Shown here piece after piece: positions 54,730 through 62,323 of a stretch of DNA of 62,323 nt. A program made the position numbers and the translations under genes. Under the pieces are notes generated by a model that was given only the letters and a program-made list of their open reading frames with translations, had not been told where the DNA came from and did not search any database. The DNA is from an uncultured Bacteroidales bacterium (GTDB lineage: Bacteria; Bacteroidota; Bacteroidia; Bacteroidales; Muribaculaceae): assembly GCA_902792435.1 (NCBI GenBank), contig CADAZN010000009.1, positions 1 to 62,323 of the forward strand, read 5' to 3'. The stretch's first letter is position 1, and each line of letters opens with the position of its first letter.

Positions 54730-56670
54730 ATGATAAGAGCCTTTTTCTTAACCTTGGCATTGATGTCTGTAGCTATACTAGGTGCCACCGAGGTCTACAA
54801 CATATACCCCGTTCCACATGAGCAGGTGATGAATCCTGGCACGGCATCCTTTTCTCAGAGAGTATTTATATTTCCTCAAGATGGGATTGACATTGCAACA
54901 ATAAATCGCGCAAAGCAGATACTCAGCGACCATGGTCTTGTTCCAGTGGTGATTATGGCTGGCACTCCTAACAACTGTCCGTCTTTCGTGCATCTTAGTG
55001 TAAACAATCCAAAAGAAAAGATTGGTGATGAGCATGATGCCGTGTTGCGTGTCGACCGAAGCATCTTCAATTTGCCAAAATATGACCGTCATATCTTGAA
55101 TCTTAAATCAGATAGTAAAGGTCAAGCTAATGTGGCAATCATTGGTGAAGACACTGACGCTGTGTTCTGCGGACTGGCATCTCTTGAGCAGATGCTCGAT
55201 CAAGGCACAACCGACTTGCCATGCGTCACAATCTACGATTATGCCGATGTCAAGAACCGCGGCATAATCGAGGGCTACTATGGCGTGCCTTATAGCGCCG
55301 AGGTGACTAAGGACCTGTTTCGCTTCATGGCCCGATACAAGATGAACACCTATATGTATGGCGCAAAGAGCGATCCATATCATTCCCGTTATTGGGGCGA
55401 CCCCTACCCTACAACTATTACTGAAGACCAACAGCGCATTGGCTATCTTAACCAAGACATGATGCGCGACATCACAAAGGTTGCCAGCGAGACTAAGGTC
55501 AACTTCATCTGGGCAATCCACCCCGGCAAGGCATTTGCTAATGCCGAAGACCCTCAAGTGCTCGACAAGATAATAGCGAAGTTTGAGAGCATGCACGAGC
55601 TGGGTGTGCGTCAGTTTGGAGTATTTGTCGATGACGTGGGCGTGCCAAGCGACCCTGCCATCATGAAGCTTTGTGCCGATAATCTCACTGCGCTCCAGCA
55701 GCGCATAGATGACAAATGGAACAAGAAGGGTGCAGCAGCGACCAATACTGTTAAGCCACTGCACTATGTGCCACAGCTTTATGCTCACGGATGGGTAAGC
55801 CTGGAGCGTGCCCGTGAGTTTTATGAGTCGCTTAGCACGACTCCCGAGAAGATCAGCATTTATATCACTGGCCGCGATGTTTGGTCGGTGCCTAATAACG
55901 GAGATTTGAAATTGGTGAGCAGCTGGCTTGGCCGCGACTTGAGCTGGTGGTGGAACTACCCCTGCAACGACCAGGACCCTACCAAACTATTTGTGATGGA
56001 CACCTACAGCAACTTCCGTGACGAGACCCATATCGATAACCTGTCACACATCGAGAAGCGCCTCAAGGGGCTCAACACCCTTATCATCAACCCCATGCAG
56101 CAAGGTGAGCTATCGAAGGTGGCGCTTTTCGGCGTTGCCGACTATACTTGGAACAACGCTGCATTCGACAACTACGAGAGTTGGGAAGCAGCGATACCAG
56201 CCGTTGTGGGTAAGGAGCGTGCCAAAGCGTTCAAAAAGTTGGCTCCCTATCTGCGCTATTACGACAATGACGCGATAGGCTACAGGATTGACAATTATCT
56301 GGCCTCAGTGAAACGTGGGTCGCCAAGGCCTAACAGCCTTCTTGCTGAGTTACGAGAAGTTCACGAGGCTTGCCTGGTAATAAAAACGATGAAAAACTCC
56401 CCAAACGAGAGTGACCGACTACTCTACAACGATGTGCGGCCCTGGCTGTTGAAACTAGAGGCTATGACAGTCGAGGCAATTGCACTGTTAGAAGGTAAGC
56501 AGCAACCTATCACCGACAACAACAATCCTGACTTCCAGTTTGAGACACTTGGTGGCATGGGCGAAGAAATCTCGCTCAGGGTGCTCACTGCCGAGCCATC
56601 GAATGAGCGACTGATGCCATTTCTGGAATGGCTTCGGAATCAAAGTAGCATTAAAGCAAAAAAAGAATAA
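54730..56670 (+). CDS. GH84 family beta-N-acetylglucosaminidase
   Basis: The 646 residues have a signal peptide (MIRAFFLTLALMSVAILGA) and an alpha/beta N-domain (about 20-165, starting YNIYPVPHEQV). The catalytic TIM barrel (about 170-450) opens KNRGIIEGYYGVPYSAE, with KMNTYMYGAKSDPYH and the paired catalytic aspartates in FGVFVDDVG (about 300-301). A helical C-domain follows. This layout matches Bacteroides O-GlcNAcase-like GH84 enzymes, which remove terminal GlcNAc from host glycans or proteins by substrate-assisted catalysis. The lead gene of a pair, 27 bp before the M16 peptidase. Confidence 0.9.
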   Translation: MIRAFFLTLALMSVAILGATEVYNIYPVPHEQVMNPGTASFSQRVFIFPQDGIDIATINRAKQILSDHGLVPVVIMAGTPNNCPSFVHLSVNNPKEKIGDEHDAVLRVDRSIFNLPKYDRHILNLKSDSKGQANVAIIGEDTDAVFCGLASLEQMLDQGTTDLPCVTIYDYADVKNRGIIEGYYGVPYSAEVTKDLFRFMARYKMNTYMYGAKSDPYHSRYWGDPYPTTITEDQQRIGYLNQDMMRDITKVASETKVNFIWAIHPGKAFANAEDPQVLDKIIAKFESMHELGVRQFGVFVDDVGVPSDPAIMKLCADNLTALQQRIDDKWNKKGAAATNTVKPLHYVPQLYAHGWVSLERAREFYESLSTTPEKISIYITGRDVWSVPNNGDLKLVSSWLGRDLSWWWNYPCNDQDPTKLFVMDTYSNFRDETHIDNLSHIEKRLKGLNTLIINPMQQGELSKVALFGVADYTWNNAAFDNYESWEAAIPAVVGKERAKAFKKLAPYLRYYDNDAIGYRIDNYLASVKRGSPRPNSLLAELREVHEACLVIKTMKNSPNESDRLLYNDVRPWLLKLEAMTVEAIALLEGKQQPITDNNNPDFQFETLGGMGEEISLRVLTAEPSNERLMPFLEWLRNQSSIKAKKE

Positions 56671-56697
56671 ATTATACATTTTATTAAATACAGTTCT

Positions 56698-59607
56698 ATG
56701 AAACATTTCAAAAAAATCGCATTGCTTGCCATGGTAGCCGCAACAGCATTCATGGCACAGGCGCAACTGCCCAAGGCAGTAACCTATGAGGGAGACCCCA
56801 TGCACACGCAGTGCTACACTCTGCGCAACGGCATGAAAGTTTTCCTTAGTGTAAACAATCAATCTCCACGCATTGCTGCACACATCGCAGTGCGCACTGG
56901 CTCGCGCAACGACCCTGCCGAGACCACAGGTCTGGCTCACTACCTAGAGCACTTGATGTTTAAGGGCACCAAGCAGTTCGGTACCAGCGACCCAGTGAAA
57001 GAGGCACCCTATCTCGATGAGATTGAGGCCCGCTACGAGCAATACCGCAAGGTCACCGACCCTGCCAAGCGCAAGCAGCTTTATCATGAGATTGACAGTG
57101 TGTCGCAAATTGCAGCACAGTACAACATCCCCAACGAGTATGACAAACTCATGGCGGGCATTGGCGGCATTGGCACCAACGCCTACACCAGCACCGATGT
57201 GACTTGCTACACCGAGGACATCCCTGCCAACGAGGTGGACCGCTGGGCACGCATCCAGAGCGACCGCTTCCGCAACATGGTTATTCGTGGTTTCCACACC
57301 GAGCTCGAGGCTGTGTATGAGGAAAAGAACATTGCCATGGCCAAGGATATGCGGAAACTCGAGGAGGCACTCTATGCCAAGGCATTCCCTACTCATCCTT
57401 ATGGTACTCAGACCACTATCGGTACCCAGGAACACCTTAAGAACCCATCAATCACCAACATCAAGAACTATTACAACAACTACTATTGTCCCAACAACAT
57501 AGCCATCTGTATGGCTGGTGATTTTGAGCCCGACAAGGTAATTGCCACTCTCGACAAGTACTTTGGTGACTGGCAGCCCAACAAGAACCTCTCGAGACCA
57601 GAGTTTGCTCCTCTCAAGCCCATCACCGCACCGGTTGATACCACAGTGCTTGGCCAAGAGGCAGAATTTGTGACTCTGGCATGGCGCTTCGAAGGTGGAC
57701 CTTCATTGCAGAACGACACCCTTGAGGTAATCTCTGAAATGCTCAGTAACGGTACTGCAGGCCTTATGGACCTCAACCTTAACCAGCCACAAAAACTTAT
57801 GACATCGGGATGCTATGCCGATGAGATGGCCGACTACTCACTTCTCATGCTTATGGGTTATCCCAATGAGGGTCAGAGTCTTGAGAATGTTCGTGACCTG
57901 ATGCTCGGTGAAATTGAGAAGCTGCGCAATGGCGACTTCGACGACGATTTGCTCGTCAGTGTGGTCAACAACACCAAGCTGCAATATTTAAGAGGCTTAA
58001 ACAACAACGGAGCACGTGCTAGATACCTTGTTAATGCCTTTATCAACGGCATTGAATGGGAGCAGGTTGTGGGCCAACTTGACCGAATGGGCAAGATGAC
58101 CAAGCAGCAGATAGTTGATTTTGCAAATCGCCATCTGCTCAACAACTTTGTGTGTGTTTACAAACGTGAGGGCATTGACAACTCGGTCAAGAAAATTGAG
58201 AAACCTGAGATTACTCCTATCCCAACTAATCGCGACAAGCAGAGCGACTTCGTCAAGAACCTTATGGCAGAGACTGTGGAGCCCATTCAACCTCGATTTG
58301 TCGACTTCAAGACCGACATGAACGTGTCGGAGACTAAGGCTGGTCTGCCACTGCTTTACAAGCAGAACACCGACGACGACCTGTTCACCCTGGCTTATAA
58401 ATATGACTTTGGCAACACAGCCGACCTTAAGTACAGCTTGGCACTGTCTTTACTCGACTATCTTGGAACCAAAACCCTTACCCCACAGCAATTCAAGCAG
58501 AAACTTTACAAGCTCGCTTGTAACTTCTCGACATCGGTAGATGACAACTACACCTTCATCACCATAAGCGGTCTTAACGAGAATATGCCTGAGGCAGTAG
58601 CTCTCATTGACGACCTGCTCAAGAATGCCACTGTCGACACCGAAGCCTACAACCGCCTTGTTGACCAAATTCTCAAGGCTCGCGCCGACGCCAAGAGCAA
58701 CCAGGAGCAGTGCTTCGCTCGCTTGATGGCCTATGGCCAGTATGGCCCCAACAATTCCTACACTAACATCTTGAGCGAGAAAGAGCTTCGTGACATCAAC
58801 CCTAGCGACCTCATCGAACTCGTGAAGAACCTGAGCAACATGAAGCATGATGTCATGTACTTTGGCCCCATGAGCGAGAAAGACTTCTCGTCAACTATCT
58901 CTAAGCTGCACAAGACTCCAAAGGACCTGATGGATGTGCCATTCGGCATGGACTATATGGAGCAGCCCACTCCCGAGACCGAGATTCTGCTTGCTCCCTA
59001 CGACGCAAAGAACATCTACATGGTGCAGTACACTAACAACGAGCGCGACTGGGAACCAGATCATGCTCCTGTTATCAGCATGTTTAACGAGTACTTTGGC
59101 ACCGGAATGAATGGTATCGTATTCCAAGAGTTGCGTGAGGCACGTGGTCTGGCCTACTCGGCAGCCGCTCGTTACAACCAGCCTGCCCGCCTTGGCCACA
59201 AAGAGGATGCTTACACCTACATCATCACCCAGAACGATAAGATGATGGACTGTGTTGACGAGTTCAACAAACTTATCGCCAACATTCCAGAGAGCGAGGC
59301 AGCATTCAACCTCGCCAAGGAGTCGCTCATCAAGAAGTACGCTAGCCGTCGCACTACTCGCTTTAACGTGCTCAACAGCTATGTATGGGCTCAGGAGCGT
59401 GGTCTTGACTATGACATCTCGGCAAAGATTTATGAGGCACTTCCCAAGTTGTATCTCTTCGACATCGTAGACTTTGAGAAGGAGAACATGGCAGGCAAGC
59501 CTTATCGTTACATGATTCTCGGTAATGAGAAGGAACTTGAGATGGACCGTCTGCAGAAGATTGCTCCCGTTAAGCGCGTATCTCTCGAGGAAATCTTTGG
59601 ATACTAA
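56698..59607 (+). CDS. Secreted M16-family zinc metallopeptidase, two-lobed
   Basis: The 969 residues have a signal peptide (MKHFKKIALLAMVAATAFMAQAQ) and two M16 halves. The first contains the inverted zinc motif HYLEH (His81, Glu84, His85) in TTGLAHYLEHLMFKGT and the downstream ELEAVYEEKNIAM Glu. The second (about 530-960) lacks that motif and contains VFQELREARGLAYSAAARY, the substrate-binding signature of the inactive lobe. It degrades peptides in the periplasm or at the surface. The downstream terminator is at 59672-59707. Confidence 0.92.
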   Translation: MKHFKKIALLAMVAATAFMAQAQLPKAVTYEGDPMHTQCYTLRNGMKVFLSVNNQSPRIAAHIAVRTGSRNDPAETTGLAHYLEHLMFKGTKQFGTSDPVKEAPYLDEIEARYEQYRKVTDPAKRKQLYHEIDSVSQIAAQYNIPNEYDKLMAGIGGIGTNAYTSTDVTCYTEDIPANEVDRWARIQSDRFRNMVIRGFHTELEAVYEEKNIAMAKDMRKLEEALYAKAFPTHPYGTQTTIGTQEHLKNPSITNIKNYYNNYYCPNNIAICMAGDFEPDKVIATLDKYFGDWQPNKNLSRPEFAPLKPITAPVDTTVLGQEAEFVTLAWRFEGGPSLQNDTLEVISEMLSNGTAGLMDLNLNQPQKLMTSGCYADEMADYSLLMLMGYPNEGQSLENVRDLMLGEIEKLRNGDFDDDLLVSVVNNTKLQYLRGLNNNGARARYLVNAFINGIEWEQVVGQLDRMGKMTKQQIVDFANRHLLNNFVCVYKREGIDNSVKKIEKPEITPIPTNRDKQSDFVKNLMAETVEPIQPRFVDFKTDMNVSETKAGLPLLYKQNTDDDLFTLAYKYDFGNTADLKYSLALSLLDYLGTKTLTPQQFKQKLYKLACNFSTSVDDNYTFITISGLNENMPEAVALIDDLLKNATVDTEAYNRLVDQILKARADAKSNQEQCFARLMAYGQYGPNNSYTNILSEKELRDINPSDLIELVKNLSNMKHDVMYFGPMSEKDFSSTISKLHKTPKDLMDVPFGMDYMEQPTPETEILLAPYDAKNIYMVQYTNNERDWEPDHAPVISMFNEYFGTGMNGIVFQELREARGLAYSAAARYNQPARLGHKEDAYTYIITQNDKMMDCVDEFNKLIANIPESEAAFNLAKESLIKKYASRRTTRFNVLNSYVWAQERGLDYDISAKIYEALPKLYLFDIVDFEKENMAGKPYRYMILGNEKELEMDRLQKIAPVKRVSLEEIFGY

Positions 59608-59671
59608 TTTAGTTTATAGTTTAGAGTTCATAGTTTTTATTGTCTGTAGTGAGGCTCTAAACATCTGAAAC

Positions 59672-59707
59672 AAAAATCCTGCTCAGCAATTCTGGGCAGG
59701 ATTTTTT
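59672..59707 (+). terminator. Terminator of the GH84-M16 unit
   Basis: The stem aatcctgctcag / ctgggcaggatt (one G.T pair), loop caatt, followed by a T tract, 65 bp after the M16 stop. Confidence 0.9.
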
Positions 59708-59849
59708 CACAAATTACCGTGAATTGCCCGTGAATTATCAATTAAAGTTGTCGGTTCACATGATTTCAAACAACTGTAACAACAGATTAACAACTTGAAA
59801 AAAATTTTTTATTGTTGTTCTTGTCAGGCTTAGTTTATTTTATTTGATT

Positions 59850-59898
59850 CTCATGGAATCGGCTGGTTCAGTTGGTTCGGTTGGTTCAGCTAGTTCGG
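59850..59898. repeat. 9-bp tandem repeats, ggttcagtt type
   Basis: Five units in 9-bp register with changing sequence (gctggttca, gttggttcg, gttggttca, gctagttcg). This is the distal border of mosaic 2. Confidence 0.8.
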
Positions 59899-60016
59899 TT
59901 GGGCCGCGCTTCGCGCTAAATATTACTGCCCTTCGGGCTAAGATTGGTAGTGTGGTGCCTACGGCACTAATATTTATTTTTGCGCTGCGCGCTAAGATGT
60001 CGCTGTGCATGGAATC
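59898..60016 (-). repeat. Four-hairpin block, copy 2 (inverted relative to 5074-5193)
   Basis: The reverse complement of this stretch aligns with 5074-5193 over its full length with few differences. Hairpin 3 reads GCCC-GAA-GGGC here against GTCC-GAA-GGAC there, a paired change; hairpin 4 has loop GAA here against GCA there. Hairpin 1 has lost one loop base. The GTGCC-GTA-GGCAC hairpin is identical. Confidence 0.85.
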
Positions 60017-60116
60017 GATGGAATCGGTGGAATCAGTGGAATCAGTGGAATCAGTGGAATCAGTGGAATCACCTGACTCACCTGGTTCACCTGGTTCACC
60101 TGACTCAGTTTTATCA
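60008..60116. repeat. 9-bp tandem repeat array, ggaatcagt and ggttcacct types
   Basis: About eleven units in strict 9-bp register: tggaatcgg, tggaatcag (several), then ctgactcac, ctggttcac, ctggttcac and ctgactcag. The first half is the reverse complement of the gattccact unit in mosaic 1. Confidence 0.88.
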
Positions 60117-60233
60117 AACAACAAGAACAATTGAATAACAAACATAACAACTGTTGTTTTGCCACTCCTTGCTAGATTTTTATTTTGTATTCTTTGTTTC
60201 ATGGTTATATTTTTAATAATGTACGTGTGTGCG

Positions 60234-60265
60234 CAAAGGTAAGGGATGGCATGGTGGATAGGCAA
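60234..60265 (-). promoter_or_regulatory. Promoter reading into repeat mosaic 2
   Basis: On the minus strand TTG (complement of 60263-60265), 21 bp, TACCTTTG (complement of 60234-60241). As in mosaic 1, the same -7 box precedes the 9-bp repeats and then the four-hairpin block. Confidence 0.65.
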
Positions 60266-60411
60266 CATTAAAAAACGGCGAATTATCCATGAATTATCAA
60301 ACAACTAAAACAACCCAATAACAACCAAAACAACTGTTTTTGTTAATCTCAAAAAGCCATTAATCAATGCACAAAGCATAATGCATAATGGGGGCTGCGC
60401 GCGGATGCTTT

Positions 60412-60470
60412 GTTAATCTCACAAAGTTGCATCTATCGATGTCGCAAAGCTGGCTTACGCCAGATTATTT
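60412..60470 (-). repeat. Paired-hairpin element, copy C
   Basis: CATC-TATC-GATG (60430-60441), 8 nt, CTGGC-TTAC-GCCAG (60450-60463). Compared with copy A, one pair of the first hairpin has changed from C:G to T:A on both arms. Confidence 0.8.
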
Positions 60471-60548
60471 ATTTTTGGATAAAATGCTCACGCTCGCAAG
60501 TCTTTGAGCAAGCTCAGCTTTGACTCGCTAAATCGCATTTTTCGGACG

Positions 60549-60594
60549 TTACTATATATTTTCAACGCCAATAACTCTGTGACTATTATCTGAT
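60549..60594. repeat. Dispersed repeat, copy 2 (partner 3991-4033)
   Basis: About 42 bases match 3991-4033, including tatattttcaacgc and aataactctgtga. It lies just 3' of the barrel gene at 60603. Confidence 0.7.
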
Positions 60595-60602
60595 TGAGTT
60601 CT

Positions 60603-61331
60603 TTATCTGCCAAAATTGGCAATATCGAAAGCAAATCTTATCATCAACGATATCTGGTGGTCGGCATGACCAGAATAGTTCTTAACTGGCAGTTGTGGAG
60701 GGTATTCATTATTGACGTAATTGAATGAATCCTTGAGAATAATCCTTGGAGAGTATTGCACGCCAATGTACCACTTGCGGTTGCGCCAAGTCCAGCCAGC
60801 CAACAGGTCGACACCAAGACTGTGATGAGAGTTGGTGAAGTCATTCATTCCATATTCGTCCATATAGCTGAATTCATATTCATCTTCACCAACCTGTTGA
60901 TTAAAAGGGTCATATTTCGCCTTGCGCCATTCATAGGACAGGCCAGCGCCAAGCACCAACTTGCCAAGGTACCAACGGTGCATGGCACTTGTTGTGACAT
61001 TATAAAACACAACGTGTGCATTGCCGTATTCACCTATTATCCCATCAGAGCCACCACCAGGATGAACATCTAACCCGACTGACTTATCATTGGCATAGGC
61101 ATACTCAACGCCAACTCCAAGATTAAACAGATAAAATGGCGCCAGGTCATAACTGTCGGCGTTGCCAATCTTTGTGAACAAGCCGCCTATCGCGACATGC
61201 TCAAGACTCAAGCGCATAGTGCCCTTGTGCAAAACACTGCTACTTGCAATTTCCAGGCTATCGCTCTGTGCCAGCAGCATTGCAGGAAACGCTAGCAGCA
61301 TTAAAATCAATATAGAAAGAATCTTTTTCAT
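60603..61331 (-). CDS. Outer-membrane beta-barrel protein, unknown role
   Basis: The 242 residues begin with a signal peptide (MKKILSILILMLLAFPAMLLAQ). The mature protein has alternating strands (LFNLGVGVEYAYA, VLGAGLSYEWRKAKYD, VDLLAGWTWRNRKWYIGVQY) and a last strand ISLMIRFAFDIANFGR. It follows the gene at 61398 by 66 bp on the same strand, so the two barrels may be co-transcribed. The ligand is unknown. Confidence 0.78.
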   Translation of the reverse strand: MKKILSILILMLLAFPAMLLAQSDSLEIASSSVLHKGTMRLSLEHVAIGGLFTKIGNADSYDLAPFYLFNLGVGVEYAYANDKSVGLDVHPGGGSDGIIGEYGNAHVVFYNVTTSAMHRWYLGKLVLGAGLSYEWRKAKYDPFNQQVGEDEYEFSYMDEYGMNDFTNSHHSLGVDLLAGWTWRNRKWYIGVQYSPRIILKDSFNYVNNEYPPQLPVKNYSGHADHQISLMIRFAFDIANFGR

Positions 61332-61397
61332 TATAAAAAGGTCACAAAATCTTCAATGAGAGTTCAGTCTCTTGGTGACACTTTTTTATCAACCCCT

Positions 61398-62036
61398 CTA
61401 TTTTAGCTTAAATTTATAGCCTAATGAAATCATTGCAGCGTAGTTGTTGATCTTGGCATCACCCAAGTCAAGCCTAATGCCATTAGCTTCTATGTAGGAG
61501 TTTTTCTTAAACAATGGGCACAAACCAAAGTAAGCACTTGCGCCAACCACCACGTTGCGATATTCATAAGAAACGCCAATGGGTATCGATACATCAAAGG
61601 AACGAGAAATTTTACTCGACTTCACACCAACCGAAACGCCAGCACCCCTAAAGTCGAACACTGAATTCACGACAATAGTTGGTGCGACTCCTGTGCTTAA
61701 CGACAACCCTCGCCAAACATAGCATTTTGCTGTTAAAGGGAAATAAATTCTATCGCTTTTGATTGTCATTTTCTCGGCGTTTTCAGTTACTTTTGCCCCT
61801 CCAGAGCTATATAATGCTCCCAAGGCAACACTCCAGCGATGATGGAGCTGATATTCAGCCTCCAAGCCGCCATGATATCCGAATCTAGCCTCCGAACCAT
61901 CGGCATCAGCACCCATGAAGCTGGAAACACTCATGCCAGCAAAAGGCTTTAATGACCATTGCTTCACATCATTTTGACCACTTGCAATAAATGCAATCAG
62001 CATTGACATGCAAAAAACTATTTTTCTCATAAGCAT
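61398..62036 (-). CDS. Outer-membrane beta-barrel protein, unknown role
   Basis: The 212 residues start MLMRKIVFCMSMLIAFIASGQ; Met3 (62030) is an equally good start. Strands such as FGYHGGLEAEYQLHHRWSVALGALYSSG and VVVGASAYFGLCPLF lead to a final MISLGYKFKLK. This is a typical small Bacteroidales barrel. A consensus promoter lies at 62115-62145 and the leader is about 80 nt. Confidence 0.78.
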   Translation of the reverse strand: MLMRKIVFCMSMLIAFIASGQNDVKQWSLKPFAGMSVSSFMGADADGSEARFGYHGGLEAEYQLHHRWSVALGALYSSGGAKVTENAEKMTIKSDRIYFPLTAKCYVWRGLSLSTGVAPTIVVNSVFDFRGAGVSVGVKSSKISRSFDVSIPIGVSYEYRNVVVGASAYFGLCPLFKKNSYIEANGIRLDLGDAKINNYAAMISLGYKFKLK

Positions 62037-62114
62037 AATGTGTGTTAACGTGTAAGTATAATCTTCGAAAACGTGATGTTGTTACCTGCTTTCAATTTAG
62101 AGGCTTCTAGGTTG

Positions 62115-62145
62115 CAAATTTAGATGGTTTTTTATTTAAAAGCAA
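62115..62145 (-). promoter_or_regulatory. Promoter of the two right-end barrel genes
   Basis: On the minus strand TTG (complement of 62143-62145), 20 bp, TAAATTTG (complement of 62115-62122), a full consensus. Confidence 0.8.
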
Positions 62146-62192
62146 GAGACTCATAAAAAATATGAGTCAATTTGAACAAATCGCTGTGGTGT

Positions 62193-62250
62193 GTAATCTC
62201 AAAAAATGCACCTATCGATGTCAAAAAGCTGGCTTACGCCAGATTATTTT
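62193..62250 (-). repeat. Paired-hairpin element, copy D
   Basis: CACC-TATC-GATG (62209-62220, one mismatch pair that is G.T on the minus strand), 8 nt, CTGGC-TTAC-GCCAG (62229-62242). It is intermediate between copies A and C. Confidence 0.78.
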
Positions 62251-62289
62251 TTCTTCGTAAGTCTCTTGAGGAAATATCTACGGAGTTAT

Positions 62290-62323
62290 GGAGTCATGTA
62301 AACTCCTTAACTCCTCTAACTCC
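62290..62323. repeat. 9-bp repeats at the right edge, aactcctta type
   Basis: Units aactcctta, actcctcta and actcc run into the window end with a 9-bp step, preceded by inverted ggagtt/ggagtc units. This is probably the start of a third mosaic. Confidence 0.6.

Larger units (their letters stand above)
59708..60602. other. Gene-free repeat mosaic 2
   Basis: About 890 bases. The order on the minus strand is: dispersed repeat (60549-60594); a hairpin-rich stretch (60480-60545); paired-hairpin element C (60412-60470); promoter (60234-60265); an AT-rich leader; 9-bp repeats (60010-60116); the four-hairpin block (59898-60016); and more 9-bp repeats (59850-59898). A minus-strand open frame covers the repeats but its composition is that of the 9-bp period. 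Confidence 0.65.

Noticed and set aside
59840-60304. Minus-strand ORF of 154 aa rich in TDS/GEP repeats
   Set aside because: The frame is created by the 9-bp repeats. The copy in mosaic 1 shifts frame inside the hairpin block, so protein conservation is not supported. It is kept only as a caveat.

Overview
The window looks like a chromosomal segment of a gut-type Bacteroidales bacterium (Bacteroidota). The pointers are: promoters of the Bacteroidota type (TTG/TTTG, about 20 bp, then TAnnTTTG) in front of many genes; a Bacteroides-like serine palmitoyltransferase; an 11-subunit-type nuo locus with fused nuoCD and no nuoE/F/G; the Bacteroidota ATP synthase order atpD-C-B-E-F-H-A-G; BspA/GLUG surface proteins; and many small outer-membrane barrels. 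The family (Muribaculaceae, Prevotellaceae or another) cannot be settled from the sequence alone. No transposase, integrase, rRNA or CRISPR array was found.

Layout. 1-4000: an edge-truncated membrane protein, small envelope genes, a broken TonB-like gene, a frameshifted TPR gene and a Sel1-repeat gene, bracketed by two 40-bp direct copies of one promoter. 4000-5270: a gene-free mosaic of 9-bp tandem repeats and short hairpins with its own promoter. 5270-12180: rlmH, a lipid-kinase-like gene, rpmE2 with a structured leader, a barrel operon, a thioredoxin-fold protein, tilS and spt. 12180-19500: two cohesin/dockerin-containing surface proteins, an AbiH-type phage-defence gene and a disrupted partner ORF. 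19960-24960: uvrB, a YgiQ-type radical SAM gene and a WYL regulator. 24980-28690: unknown genes, two of them behind near-identical sigma-54-type promoters, flanking a markedly AT-rich two-gene cassette.

28768-45973 is one long minus-strand block in which the complete F1Fo ATP synthase operon lies between nuoH and nuoI of the respiratory complex I operon. The proton pump and the proton consumer are therefore laid out as one transcription unit. 46240-59610 holds an M23 peptidase, an RluA-type pseudouridine synthase, apbE, two paralogous barrels, a DJ-1 family gene, a transglutaminase-like protein, tRNA-Val(TAC), tRNA-Glu(CTC), a GH84 glycosidase and an M16 peptidase. 59610-60600 is a second mosaic repeat region that carries an inverted copy of the 120-bp hairpin block near 5100. 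The window closes with two more barrel genes and the start of a third repeat mosaic.

The least explained material is (i) the hairpin/9-bp-repeat elements, where paired bases change together between copies, and (ii) the sigma-54-flanked AT-rich cassette. Three reading frames are broken (near 1090, 2626 and 19325). Two of these look like single-base indels and could be assembly errors.
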